Shown here: in pieces, positions 25,858 to 34,435 of the stretch | Layout of the letters: every line of letters starts with the position of its first letter | How positions within the stretch are numbered: position 1 is the stretch's first letter | Assembly (NCBI GenBank): GCA_021732605.1 | Contig: JAKFUS010000054.1 | Location: 1-43,774, forward strand | Direction of reading: 5' to 3' | DNA from: Betaproteobacteria bacterium | GTDB lineage: Bacteria; Pseudomonadota; Gammaproteobacteria; Burkholderiales; SG8-41 | DNA length: 43,774 bases | Position numbers and translations under genes: made by a program | Notes under the pieces: generated by a model | What the model was told of the DNA's origin: nothing | The model's database searches: none | What the model saw: the letters and a program-made list of their open reading frames with translations, nothing else

Positions 25858-26424
25858 ATGCCGAAAATCGCCGAAATCGAACCGACCCCCAATCCAAACG
25901 CGATGAAGTTCATCCTGCGCGAGCCGCTGACCTGGGGCATCACGCGTTCGTATGACAAGCCGGAGCAGGCGGTGGGTGATGCTCTGGCGATGAAGCTGTT
26001 CGACATCGAACATGTCACCAACGTGTTTTACGTCGATCACTGGGTGACTGTGACTCAGGACGGTGGCGCCGACTGGCAGGATCTGATGCGCGATCTGGCA
26101 GTGCCGATCCGTGAAGCCCCTTCGGCTGACGCCAATTCCGACAAACTCGCGGAGCAATCCAGCGAGGCCATGGATTCATCCAAACTGAACCCCGCAGACC
26201 GCGAGCGGCTGGACAAGATCAACGCCATCCTCGACGAACAGATCCGCCCCTATCTGCAGAACGACGGCGGTGATCTCTACGTGATCGGGCTCGAAGGCAA
26301 CAAACTGTCGGTGCATTACCAGGGTGCCTGCGGTAGCTGCCCCAGCTCGCTGTCGGGTACGCTGGCCGGCATCGAAAGCCTGGTGCGCCAGATCGAACCT
26401 GACATGGAAGTGGTCGCGGTTTAA
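25858..26424 (+). CDS. NifU-type Fe-S carrier (Nfu) with N-terminal Nfu_N domain
   Basis: A 188-residue protein. The N-terminal domain (about 1-85, TPNPNAMKFI) is the Nfu_N module of mitochondrial and bacterial Nfu proteins. A charged linker (85-110) leads to the C-terminal NifU domain, with the cluster-binding C158-G-S-C161 in GACGSCPSS. It probably delivers [4Fe-4S] clusters to target proteins. It starts 28 bp after sufU and ends 4 bp before the Rieske gene. Confidence 0.93.
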   Translation: MPKIAEIEPTPNPNAMKFILREPLTWGITRSYDKPEQAVGDALAMKLFDIEHVTNVFYVDHWVTVTQDGGADWQDLMRDLAVPIREAPSADANSDKLAEQSSEAMDSSKLNPADRERLDKINAILDEQIRPYLQNDGGDLYVIGLEGNKLSVHYQGACGSCPSSLSGTLAGIESLVRQIEPDMEVVAV

Positions 26425-26428
26425 AGTC

Positions 26429-26749
26429 ATGGCGGACTGGTTCAAGGTGGCTGCGGTCGGCGAGATCGCTCCCGGTTCCTGCAAGGTGGCCGATGTCGAT
26501 GGCACCGCGGTCGCGGTGTTCAATGTCGGTGGCGACTATTTCGCGATCGAGGATGTCTGTACTCACGACGGCGGCGAACTGGCAAGCGGGGTCATTGAAG
26601 GGGACCAGGTCGTCTGCCCGCGTCACGGCGCACGGTTCTGCATACGTACCGGCGAGGCGCTGTCGGCCCCGGCGTACGAGCCGACGGCAAAGTTTCCGCT
26701 GCGCATCGAGAACGGTGTCATTGAGGTTTGCGACGACCGCTGGGAATAG
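26429..26749 (+). CDS. Rieske-type [2Fe-2S] ferredoxin
   Basis: A 106-residue soluble Rieske protein. The cluster ligands are C44 and H46 (VCTHDGGE) and C63 and H66 (CPRHGARF), the ferredoxin-type Rieske arrangement of CxH followed by CxxH. No membrane anchor is present. As the last gene of the SUF operon it could supply electrons for cluster assembly, replacing the plant-type ferredoxin of isc operons; that role is inferred from position. ATG 26429 is taken as start; the open frame upstream runs inside nfu. Confidence 0.93.
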   Translation: MADWFKVAAVGEIAPGSCKVADVDGTAVAVFNVGGDYFAIEDVCTHDGGELASGVIEGDQVVCPRHGARFCIRTGEALSAPAYEPTAKFPLRIENGVIEVCDDRWE

Positions 26750-26889
26750 CAGGGCAGGATTGAGGAGTGAGGAGCGGGAGAATGCTGCATCTGTCACTTC
26801 CCGCCAGTGCCGCAGCGTTGCCAAACATGCGGTTGGCGGTCACAATTCCCCCGCAGGTAAGTCGGAAATTTCAACCGGGGGAGACCAGT

Positions 26890-27882
26890 ATGAAATCCAG
26901 TTCCGTTAGTCACGCTGTCGCGCGTGTTTGCTGTGCGGTGGCTGTCGTGCTGCCACTGGCGGCAGGCGCCCAGCAGTATCCGACGCGACCGCTGCTGATT
27001 GTCGCGCCGTTTGGCGCAGGGGGCGATTCGGACATCGCTGCCCGCAATCTGGCCGCGGTCATACCGAAATACCTCAAGCAGAACGCGGTGGTGCTCAACA
27101 AGGTCGGCGCCAGCGGCGCAATCGGCTCCGAGTACGTCAAGAACGCCTCCCCTGACGGGTACACTTTTTTGCTGGCTCGCGTCGGTTCGCAGGCGACGTT
27201 GCCGGCGCTGAAGCCGGACCTCAGCTACAAGTGGAACGACTTTTCCTTCCTCGGCATCCTCGAACTCAATCCTTATGTCTGCGCGGTGGTTGCAGATTCC
27301 CCGTTCAAGACATTCGGTGACCTGGTCGAGGGGATCCGCAGGAATCCGGGCAAGCTGAAATACAGCACGGCCGGCGTCGGTACCATCCATGAAATGGGGC
27401 CGCAACTGCTGTTCGACGCGCAGAAGCTGGGCAAGGACGCGGGCAACCAGATTCCGTACAAGAGCGGCGGTGAAGCGGCCACAGCGCTGCTCGGCCGTCA
27501 TGTCGATTTCAGCTGTTCCAACATCGGCACCGTGCTCGGCTTCATCAAGAACAAACAGATGCGCGCGCTGGTAACGACGACACCGGAGCGTTTCAGGGAC
27601 ATCCCCGACGTGCCGACAGCGAAAGAGGCGGGTTATCCGACGCTGGAGCGCATCATCGGCTGGAGTGCGCTCTACGGCCCGCCGAAAATGGACCCAAAGC
27701 TCATCGCCATCTGGGGCGACACGCTGCAGAAGGTCAGCAAGGATGCGCAGTGGGTCAACGCGACTGAAAAAATCGGCTCTGTGCCGCACATCAAGTCGCC
27801 GCAAGACACGGCGACGTATGTCAAAGAGCAGTATGAGACGTACTACAAGCTGGGCAAGTCGCTTAATATTGTGCTGCAGTGA
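26890..27882 (+). CDS. Bug/TctC-family periplasmic substrate-binding protein
   Basis: A 330-residue exported receptor. The signal peptide (about 1-25, CCAVAVVLPLAAGAQQ) is followed by YPTRPLLIVAPFGAGGDSDIAARN, the Bug N-terminal signature, then GASGAIGSEYVKNASPDGYT. The ATG at 26890 has a GGGGGAG at 26877-26883; the frame is open upstream, but those residues do not look like a signal peptide. The ligand loop is GAGGDSD rather than PGGxxD, a small variation. No permease genes are adjacent. It is an orphan receptor like the one at 10400. Confidence 0.92.
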   Translation: MKSSSVSHAVARVCCAVAVVLPLAAGAQQYPTRPLLIVAPFGAGGDSDIAARNLAAVIPKYLKQNAVVLNKVGASGAIGSEYVKNASPDGYTFLLARVGSQATLPALKPDLSYKWNDFSFLGILELNPYVCAVVADSPFKTFGDLVEGIRRNPGKLKYSTAGVGTIHEMGPQLLFDAQKLGKDAGNQIPYKSGGEAATALLGRHVDFSCSNIGTVLGFIKNKQMRALVTTTPERFRDIPDVPTAKEAGYPTLERIIGWSALYGPPKMDPKLIAIWGDTLQKVSKDAQWVNATEKIGSVPHIKSPQDTATYVKEQYETYYKLGKSLNIVLQ

Positions 27883-27893
27883 TTCTGGTGATT

Positions 27894-27970
27894 GGTGACT
27901 GGTAACTGGTAACTGGTAACTGGTAACTGGTAACTGGTAACTGGTAACTGGTAACTGGTAATTGGTGATT
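27894..27970. repeat. Tandem heptamer array GGTAACT
   Basis: Eight perfect tandem copies of GGTAACT run from 27901 to 27956, with degenerate units on both sides (GGTGACT at 27894-27900, GGTAATT and GGTGATT at 27957-27970). The array starts just after the stop of the Bug receptor gene. Perfect tandem units of this length are prone to copy-number change by slippage. Confidence 0.95.
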
Positions 27971-28063
27971 AGGTAATGGGTAATGGATGAGGGGGTTTAT
28001 TTGAAGGTTTTAATGTCAAAAAGGTGCGTCATGCCACTGGCTGTATGCCTCATACGATTGTTT

Positions 28064-28097
28064 TTACCAATCACCAATTACCAGTCACCAATTACCA
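28064..28097. repeat. Inverted copies of the GGTAACT-family repeat
   Basis: TTACCAATCACCAATTACC and CAGTCACCAATTACC follow one another here: four to five heptamer-like units in the opposite orientation to the array at 27894-27970. The two arms are separated by about 90 bp and can pair. The block ends 10 bp before the ATG of the YdjM-like gene. The remaining 27971-28063 holds nothing I recognise. Confidence 0.85.
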
Positions 28098-28107
28098 CCC
28101 TGCAGTA

Positions 28108-29154
28108 ATGGACACCCTGACCCACGCGCTGTCCGGCGCGCTGCTGGCACGCGCCACCACTGGACTCGAAAAACCTCCCCTGCCGATCGGCCGCCGCATG
28201 GCCATCGGTGCGCTGGTCGCGGCGTTTCCCGATATCGACTTTGTCGCGTCGTGGCTGTCGCCACTGGCTTATCTTTACCACCACCGAGGCGTTACCCATT
28301 CGCTGCTGATGCTGCCGCTGTGGACTGTGCTGCTGGCGTGGATTTTTGCGCTGATCTGGCGCGGCGGGCCCGGCTGGAAAACTTATGCGCCGGTGGTGGC
28401 GATGTCGCTGGCTGCGCATATCGCCGGCGACTGGATTACTACCTTCGGCACCATGATTTTTGCGCCGCTGTCGGATTACCGCCACGGTATCGGCACCACG
28501 TTCATCATCGACCTCTGGTTCTCCGGCATTATCATCGCCGGTCTGCTGCTGTCGCTGCTGTGGCGCCGGTCGCGCCTGCCGGCGGTGGCGGGGCTGGCCG
28601 TGCTGGTCGCTTACGTCGTGCTGCAATCGGTGCTGCTGCAACAGGCCGTGGAATTCGGCCGGGGCCATGCGCAGGCCGCAGGCATCACGCCGGCAAGGGT
28701 TAGCGCCATGCCGCGGCCGGTGTCACCATTCAACTGGATGGTTGTGATCGAGGATGACAAAGGTTATCACTACAGCCACATCAACCTGATCCGCAGGCAG
28801 GTGCTGCATACCGGTGACAATGCGGGGTTCATTGCGAAACTCGACGCGGTTTATCGTCCGCTCGATCAGGCTGTCTGGGAGACAGATGTGCGTTACGGTC
28901 GCGGTTCGCAGGGCGCCGTGGTGCGCGCGGTCTACGATCATCCGGAGTTTGCCTTTTTCCGCTGGTTCGCGGCATACCCGGCCCTGCACCGCATCGACAG
29001 CGAGGCCTTATCGCTGTGCGTCTGGTTCGAGGATCTGCGTTTCCTGACTCCCGGCCGTGACAGTTTCCCGTTCATCTACGGCATGTGCAGCGAGGGCTCG
29101 GGGGCCATGCGGCCTTACGGGCTCGATGGCGAGAGGCGGTTTCCCGTTTACTAA
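28108..29154 (+). CDS. YdjM/DUF457-type membrane-bound metal-dependent hydrolase
   Basis: A 348-residue inner-membrane protein. It begins MDTLTHALSGALLAR; conserved polar residues follow in AAFPDIDFVASW, HHRGVTHSLL and HIAGDWITTFG, the putative metal-binding His and Asp set of the family. About five membrane segments lie between residues 25 and 180. The soluble C-terminal part (from about 200) is an unrecognised domain rich in aromatic residues. ATG 28108 is chosen because the open frame upstream is repeat sequence. The function is unproven in the family; E. coli YdjM is LexA-controlled. Confidence 0.85.
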   Translation: MDTLTHALSGALLARATTGLEKPPLPIGRRMAIGALVAAFPDIDFVASWLSPLAYLYHHRGVTHSLLMLPLWTVLLAWIFALIWRGGPGWKTYAPVVAMSLAAHIAGDWITTFGTMIFAPLSDYRHGIGTTFIIDLWFSGIIIAGLLLSLLWRRSRLPAVAGLAVLVAYVVLQSVLLQQAVEFGRGHAQAAGITPARVSAMPRPVSPFNWMVVIEDDKGYHYSHINLIRRQVLHTGDNAGFIAKLDAVYRPLDQAVWETDVRYGRGSQGAVVRAVYDHPEFAFFRWFAAYPALHRIDSEALSLCVWFEDLRFLTPGRDSFPFIYGMCSEGSGAMRPYGLDGERRFPVY

Positions 29155-29363
29155 GCACCAAGTAATTGCCCGCTTGCAGTGCACCCCGGGAATCTGTGCA
29201 CCCGCGCGATGCGTCATCACAAGCAGCTGATTACCGCCTAGCCCGGCGGAAGCGGCGTTTCCGGATTGGCATTCAAATTGCTGGTGATCACTGCGTAGTC
29301 CCCAGTAGCGCCTTCATGGGGAGGGGCATGAGGGTCTCATCCATCTTTATGGAGATGCAGACC

Positions 29364-29588
29364 ATGATCAATGCCGGATTTGTCGACTTTCTCTTCACCG
29401 GGGCAGCCATCCTGCCCCAGATCCTTCTGTTCACCGGTTATATCGGCCCCGCCTTGTTGCTGTTCATTCCGCTGCTGATCGCAGCCTGCCTGATCAGCAT
29501 GTACCACGAGCAGACCAGCAAGGTGTCGGAAACCAGCGAAGAGAACGGTGCAGATATGGAATTGCCGCTGACGACTGCTAAGCGGTAA
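29364..29588 (+). CDS. Small hydrophobic membrane protein, unknown function
   Basis: A 74-residue candidate. The ATG at 29364 has GGAG at 29351-29354, spacing 9 bp. Residues 7-46 are strongly hydrophobic (FVDFLFTGAAILPQILLFTGYIGPA and LLLFIPLLIAACLI) and could form two short membrane helices. A hydrophilic acidic tail (SKVSETSEENGADME) follows. I do not recognise it. Longer versions of the frame begin upstream at 29166, but those residues look non-coding. It lies between the YdjM-like gene and convergent serB. The 209-bp stretch 29155-29363 shows no further gene. Confidence 0.55.
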   Translation: MINAGFVDFLFTGAAILPQILLFTGYIGPALLLFIPLLIAACLISMYHEQTSKVSETSEENGADMELPLTTAKR

Positions 29589-29626
29589 AAATTCGATATC
29601 TGATGTAAGTATTTGTTTTTATTTAA

Positions 29627-30469
29627 TTAATTAAACTCTGCTGAGAGCAACCAGAGCATCGCGTCGAGTCCTGAGTGGTTCAGCGCATAGGTCGTCTTGT
29701 CGCGCACCACCGGTTTCGCGCGCCAGGCGACGCTGACGCCACACTCCGCCATGAATTTCAGGTCGTTGGCGCCGTCGCCGACACCGGCAATCTGCTCCCG
29801 TGTGATGCCGAGTTCCGTTGCCACGCGCAGCAAGGTCGTGCGCTTCATGTCGGCATTAACGATGTCGCCGATGACTTTCCCGGTTAATTGTCCATTGCTG
29901 ATTTCAAGTACGTTGGAATGTGTGTAGTCGAGTTCGATACGTGGCTTCAGTCTGTCTGTCATGTAGCTGAAGCCGCCGGAAACCAGCAGGGTTCTGATGC
30001 CTGCCGCGCGGATTTTTTCGAGCAGCGTTTCCGCGCCTGGTGAGAAGCGCAGCCGTTCGTCGTAGACGCTTTGCAATGCGCTTTCATTGAGGCCCTTCAG
30101 CAATGCCAGACGCCGCCGCAGGCTTTCGTCGTATTCGATTTCACCGCGCATCGCGCTTTCGGTTATTTTTGCGACTTCGGCCTTGATGCCGACCATATCG
30201 GCGAGTTCATCGATGGTTTCCATGGTGATCAGCGTCGAATCCATGTCCATCACCAGCAGTTTGAAATCGCCTAGCTTGCGGTCTTCGGGTACGAAGCCAT
30301 GATCCAGGTTGGAGCTGTTGCACAGCTCGGTGATGCCTGCTGCAGGCTGTGCATTGCACAGGCGGAACGCCGTGTCCGACAGGCGGTCGATGGCGCTGGC
30401 AGCGGAGATTTTGGCGAGCTGTTTGAGATCGGCAGTTTCGACCTCGGTACCCTGGATGATGAGATGCAT
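29627..30469 (-). CDS. serB: Phosphoserine phosphatase SerB
   Basis: A 280-residue HAD-family phosphatase completing serine biosynthesis. The nucleophile motif is MDMDSTLIT with D75 and D77; later motifs are LLVSGGFSYMT and GVGDGANDLKFM. The N-terminal 70 residues form the short ACT-like regulatory part, reduced compared with E. coli SerB (322). Its product serine is the substrate of CysE, encoded in the same window. It is convergent with the small membrane protein gene. Confidence 0.95.
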   Translation of the reverse strand: MHLIIQGTEVETADLKQLAKISAASAIDRLSDTAFRLCNAQPAAGITELCNSSNLDHGFVPEDRKLGDFKLLVMDMDSTLITMETIDELADMVGIKAEVAKITESAMRGEIEYDESLRRRLALLKGLNESALQSVYDERLRFSPGAETLLEKIRAAGIRTLLVSGGFSYMTDRLKPRIELDYTHSNVLEISNGQLTGKVIGDIVNADMKRTTLLRVATELGITREQIAGVGDGANDLKFMAECGVSVAWRAKPVVRDKTTYALNHSGLDAMLWLLSAEFN

Positions 30470-30558
30470 GCTGGTTCGGCAATAAGGCGCCGGCTAATAT
30501 TTCGAAAGAGGCGCGATTGTAGCGGAGGCAACAATGCAAACAGCATGTCGTCGCCACA

Positions 30559-31347
30559 TCAGGGCGCTGTGATCCACGCTGCAATGCGCTGAACGACTTC
30601 GCCTTCGATGCCGTTGAAGCCGTGATAGGCGCGTGCCTCGCAGGGGTCCCCGGTGCTGATGCCGCCGTCGAAGGTGATCAACTCCTTGCGTGGCGGCGTG
30701 GTCAGCCGCTCCATCAGACGCGGCACGTCGCTGTAGAGGCAGGCACGGCAACTGTCCTGGCGATGATGCGCGACCAGCACGGGAATGCGGATGCGGTCCA
30801 GCGCCATCTCCGGCACTGCCCGGCTGCGTGGATCACTGAGGATGGTGGCGGTGAGCACGATGCCGTCGGGGCCGCCGTCATTCAGCGGCAGGCGTGTGGC
30901 GATGTGGGCGGCCGACTGGGTGCCGCGGCTGGTGCCGATCAGCCACACGGGGATATTTGATTGCTGTCGCAGCCAGACGAGGACCGCCTTGACGTCGGCA
31001 ACGTGGTCGTCGGTCTGGCGATAGCCGGACAAGTACGGATACGACTGCTTGTCGGACGGCGCGTCGATGACCACCGTGGTCAGGCCCTGATCAGAGAAAA
31101 GTTGTCGCGATCGCACCAGGAAATTGCCCGCCAGTTTTGGAATACGGCCATCGGCCTCCAGCGTCAGCCCGCCGTCGCCGCCGGCGAACAGGATCACCGC
31201 GGCCTTGGGTTTGTCCGGAGTGATGACGAGAATACGTTGCATGACGCCGGATCGCGAAGGCACATCAACCGTCCGCGATGTTTGAGCGTTGGCGGCGCAG
31301 CATGCGACCAGCAATAAAACGTGGGCTAAGGCAGCTCTCATCGGCAT
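30559..31347 (-). CDS. Secreted alpha/beta hydrolase
   Basis: A 262-residue probable periplasmic hydrolase. The signal peptide is about residues 1-21 (HVLLLVACCAANAQ). The nucleophile elbow is LIGTSRGTQ with S140; the likely acid and His lie near VAHHRQDSC and RAYHGFNG. The strand-turn FAGGDGGL (54-61) may form the oxyanion hole. Two cysteines near residue 208 could form a disulfide. The substrate is unknown. The start may be 31347 or 31341. The gap before serB (30470-30558) holds nothing I recognise. Confidence 0.82.
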   Translation of the reverse strand: MPMRAALAHVLLLVACCAANAQTSRTVDVPSRSGVMQRILVITPDKPKAAVILFAGGDGGLTLEADGRIPKLAGNFLVRSRQLFSDQGLTTVVIDAPSDKQSYPYLSGYRQTDDHVADVKAVLVWLRQQSNIPVWLIGTSRGTQSAAHIATRLPLNDGGPDGIVLTATILSDPRSRAVPEMALDRIRIPVLVAHHRQDSCRACLYSDVPRLMERLTTPPRKELITFDGGISTGDPCEARAYHGFNGIEGEVVQRIAAWITAP

Positions 31348-31485
31348 TCAGGTTTTTTTGGCTGGAGATCCAATCATACCCCGGTATTTGATGAGGCAGC
31401 CCGGGAGGTACCGGTGAGCGGAACGTGCCGACGGCTGAACCCGGTTTATCAAGTAAGGATTCCAGCCTGACTCCGACATTGCAAT

Positions 31486-33615
31486 ATGAGTCCCGTCACT
31501 AAAGCTCCAGGTACTAGAGAGGAGGCAAGTTTTTTGCCCGAGTTCCTGAATCGATTGCGCAACTGCCGCCTGTGCTGGACGCTGACACGCTATGTTTTCC
31601 TGCTGATCCTGGTGATCGAAAGCGTGATCCTGCTGCCATCAGCTTACAATTTTCGCGCAAATACGCTGATCGTGCTGGAACGTACCGCGATGTCGGCGGT
31701 GCGGGCTGCAGGGCGTATCGACACTGCTCATTTTGATCAACGGATATTGGCGGAGCGTCTTGTCGGCCTGCACGGTTTAAGTGGCATCGTGGGGGCAGGC
31801 ATCGCGATCAATGACGGCACAGTGCGGATGTTGTTCGGGGAAACGCCATTCGACGAAGCGGTGAGTCCGGCCACGATCATCCGCAAACCCGGAACGATCA
31901 CGCGCAGCAGTGCTGCGGACGGGGCGCGGCGCGACATTGCATGGACCGATGCGCCTGCGGGAGGATTGGTGACTTTCATGGTGCGAATCGACAGCTCCGG
32001 TGTCAATGCCGAACTGGCGGCATTCATATTGCGCATCGCCGGTCTTGTGGCGATTCTTGTGGTGTTTGTCACGGTGGGCACGATGTTTTTGATGGACCGA
32101 TTTGTGCTGGCGCCGATTATCCGGCTCAGAGACAGCATGCTGGGGGCTGGAGCTGATCCAGACAATGCGACACGCTATCGTGTGGAGCTTGCCGCCCGCG
32201 ATGAACTGGCCGATGTCCTGTTTGCGCATAACGCATTGCTGCAGGATATGGCAGACAGCAAGCGCCTCGACCGGGCCAACGCTGAAGAGCGTGCGCGTTT
32301 TCTGGTGCGCCATGACCCGCTGACCGGGCTGCCCAACCGCGATTACTTTCTGGAAACCCTGCGTCACGCGCTCGAACACCGCAATAGCGGTCATGCAATG
32401 GTCCATGCTTTTGTGCTGAATTTTTCCGGGTTCAGCGCGATCAATGATGCGCTTGGCCAGCACGTTGGCGACCAGACATTGATTCATGTGGGCAAAACAC
32501 TCAGCGAGCTCGTGCGCCAGCAGCGATTTGTCGCACGCATCGGAGGCGATGAATTTGCCATTATTGACCAGTCGTCGGATGGGCCGACACCGGCTGCGCT
32601 GCTGGCGGAGCGTATTCTGGGGGTTGTCGAAAAGCCGCTGGTACTGGAAGGCAAAATTATCCGGTTGCGCAGCCGGTTGGGCATCGCCTGCGCGCAAGCG
32701 GAAAATGACACCGTGCCGGAGCAACTGTTGCACGATGCCCAGGTTGCACTGAATCTGATCCGTGCCGATAACGATGCGAAGGTCCGCTACCGGTTTTATT
32801 CGGCAGAAATGATGCAGGCGGTCGTGCATCGGCAGGACACGGAGAGGGAGCTTGTTGAAGCGTTGCGGTCGGGCCAGTTGCATCTGTTTTATCAGCCCAA
32901 GATTGTCGTGGCTGAAAGTGGTATGGGTGTGGGCGTGTCCTCCTGTGAAGCGCTCATACGCTGGAAGCATCCAAGTCGCGGATGGGTGTCTCCGGGAGAG
33001 TTCATTCCAGTTGCCGAGTCTTCGGAACTGATATTCGAGATCGGTGAGTGGGTGCTGCAGGAAGCTTGTGCCCAGGTCGGACGCTGGCGGGATGCGGGAT
33101 TGGTGCCGCCACGGGTGGCAGTGAATATTGCGGCCCGGCAGTTCCAGGACGTTGCGCTGCCGGACCTCGTCTACCAGACGGTCACGCGCGCCGGAATCGA
33201 ACCCGACGCCCTGGAGCTGGAAATCACGGAGACCGCTGCGATGAGTAACGTGACGCTGAGTATCAACGTGATCAGTTCATTGCGGAAAATCGGTGTGCGG
33301 CTGTCGATCGATGATTTCGGGACGGGTTATTCCTCGCTGAGCTATTTGCGGCAATTCGAGGTTGATTCCATCAAGATCGATAAATCATTTATTGATGATG
33401 TCACCGAAGATCGCAATGCGGCATCGGTTTGCGATGCCATTATTCGACTGGGTCACAGCCTTGGTAAAAAAATCATTGCGGAAGGCGTGGAAACAGAAGC
33501 ACAGCTGGAGTTTCTGCGTCGTCGTCAATGCGACGAGGCGCAGGGTTTTTTGTTTGCACGACCGATGCCCGCAGAAGATTTGACGAAGATACTGGAGCGG
33601 AGTCTGGCCGCTTAA
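31486..33615 (+). CDS. Membrane GGDEF/EAL protein, probably mainly a c-di-GMP phosphodiesterase
   Basis: A 709-residue inner-membrane signalling protein. Two membrane helices (about 36-54 and 178-203) bracket a periplasmic sensor of about 120 residues, followed by a HAMP-like linker (205-255). The GGDEF domain (270-435) keeps GGDEF at 353-357 but has NFSGFSAIND (312-321) where active cyclases have DxDxFKxIND: the first metal Asp is Asn312 and the Lys is Ser317. The EAL domain (455-705) keeps EAL (488-490), N547, DDFGTGYSSL (609-618), K633 and AEGVET (665-670), so phosphodiesterase activity is expected. The GGDEF domain may bind GTP as a regulator. Confidence 0.94.
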   Translation: MSPVTKAPGTREEASFLPEFLNRLRNCRLCWTLTRYVFLLILVIESVILLPSAYNFRANTLIVLERTAMSAVRAAGRIDTAHFDQRILAERLVGLHGLSGIVGAGIAINDGTVRMLFGETPFDEAVSPATIIRKPGTITRSSAADGARRDIAWTDAPAGGLVTFMVRIDSSGVNAELAAFILRIAGLVAILVVFVTVGTMFLMDRFVLAPIIRLRDSMLGAGADPDNATRYRVELAARDELADVLFAHNALLQDMADSKRLDRANAEERARFLVRHDPLTGLPNRDYFLETLRHALEHRNSGHAMVHAFVLNFSGFSAINDALGQHVGDQTLIHVGKTLSELVRQQRFVARIGGDEFAIIDQSSDGPTPAALLAERILGVVEKPLVLEGKIIRLRSRLGIACAQAENDTVPEQLLHDAQVALNLIRADNDAKVRYRFYSAEMMQAVVHRQDTERELVEALRSGQLHLFYQPKIVVAESGMGVGVSSCEALIRWKHPSRGWVSPGEFIPVAESSELIFEIGEWVLQEACAQVGRWRDAGLVPPRVAVNIAARQFQDVALPDLVYQTVTRAGIEPDALELEITETAAMSNVTLSINVISSLRKIGVRLSIDDFGTGYSSLSYLRQFEVDSIKIDKSFIDDVTEDRNAASVCDAIIRLGHSLGKKIIAEGVETEAQLEFLRRRQCDEAQGFLFARPMPAEDLTKILERSLAA

Positions 33616-33671
33616 GCGCATTCCGGCGTAAGGGTCGTGCGTGAGCGAACCATTGGTCAATTTCAGAAAAA

Positions 33672-34007
33672 TCAGCCTGCCGTTCGCGGTGCAAACAGGA
33701 TAATCGCCATGCCGGCGACGGCGACACTGGCACCAGTCAGGTCCCACACCGTCGGCCGGATACCGTCGATAGCCCACAACCACAGGATGGCGACGGCGAC
33801 ATACACGCCGCCGTACGCGGCATAGACCCGGCCCGCTGCAGCCGGATGCAGCGACAGCAGCCAGACGAACATGGCCAGCGACATGGCGGCCGGCGCCAGC
33901 ACCCATACCGGTGCGCCCTTGTTGAGCCATAAATAAGGCAGGTAACAGCCGACGATTTCGGCAAGGGCCGTGGCGATGAACAGCGCCGCAGTTTTGAGCT
34001 CAAACAT
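33672..34007 (-). CDS. YnfA/UPF0060-family small membrane protein
   Basis: A 111-residue protein with four membrane helices, resembling small multidrug resistance transporters in topology. Family segments include [36 protein letters not shown] and [13 protein letters not shown] 34007 is the family start (MFELKTAAL); the frame is open upstream, overlapping the next gene. Its start overlaps by 8 bp the stop of the hypothetical gene at 34000-34299. The function is uncertain; efflux has been proposed for YnfA. Confidence 0.9.
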   Translation of the reverse strand: MFELKTAALFIATALAEIVGCYLPYLWLNKGAPVWVLAPAAMSLAMFVWLLSLHPAAAGRVYAAYGGVYVAVAILWLWAIDGIRPTVWDLTGASVAVAGMAIILFAPRTAG

Positions 34008-34299
34008 GGCCGGCCCTGTCGTTGTCGATGCTTTCGCGTCGATATTGATAGATGACGGCGTAGGCCTGCTCGGCGACTGCGTCATCAATCAGGCAAGCGA
34101 CCGCTTCAATCAATTCGCGGGGCGCCCCGGCAATGATCAGATCGCTCACCCAGCTGCGCACGACGCCCTGGCGCTGCGCATCGGGCATCGCCAGCAGGCG
34201 TTCCAGCGTGGCATTGATCTGCGGGTTTTCGCAGGCGGCTTTGAGCAGGCCGACAAAGCCTTCGATGTCGGCGACGGAGCGGGGTGCGGGTGAGATCAT
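34000..34299 (-). CDS. Hypothetical protein upstream of the YnfA-like gene
   Basis: A 99-residue soluble, mainly helical protein ([20 protein letters not shown]...) with no motif I recognise. Its stop overlaps the ynfA-like start, so the two are co-transcribed. The frame is open back to 34575 but that is the prfC shadow; ATG 34299 is the likely start. Repeated leucine and alanine helices ([31 protein letters not shown]) suggest a small helical bundle. Confidence 0.65.
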   Translation of the reverse strand: MISPAPRSVADIEGFVGLLKAACENPQINATLERLLAMPDAQRQGVVRSWVSDLIIAGAPRELIEAVACLIDDAVAEQAYAVIYQYRRESIDNDRAGHV

Positions 34300-34376
34300 G
34301 GCAATATTGTAGCCGCGGGCGACACCCTCTGAAGCCACAGCATATCTATTTGATTTTATTGATAAAATAAATCGCT

Positions 34377-34382
34377 TATAAT
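34377..34382 (+). promoter_or_regulatory. Candidate -10 element before prfC
   Basis: A perfect TATAAT lies 53 bp before the prfC ATG, in an AT-rich patch (34341-34382) between two GC-rich genes. The best -35 at 17-bp spacing is only TTTATT (34354-34359); TTGATA at 34359-34364 is too close. Confidence 0.5.
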
Positions 34383-34435
34383 GCGCGCCGCAATGCGCTC
34401 GGTGCATTCCGCCCGGGCCGCGCACAAGGTTTCCG

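Noticed and set aside
27894-28097. Repeat array considered as a CRISPR
   Set aside because: The unit is 7 bp with no spacers, and no cas genes are nearby.
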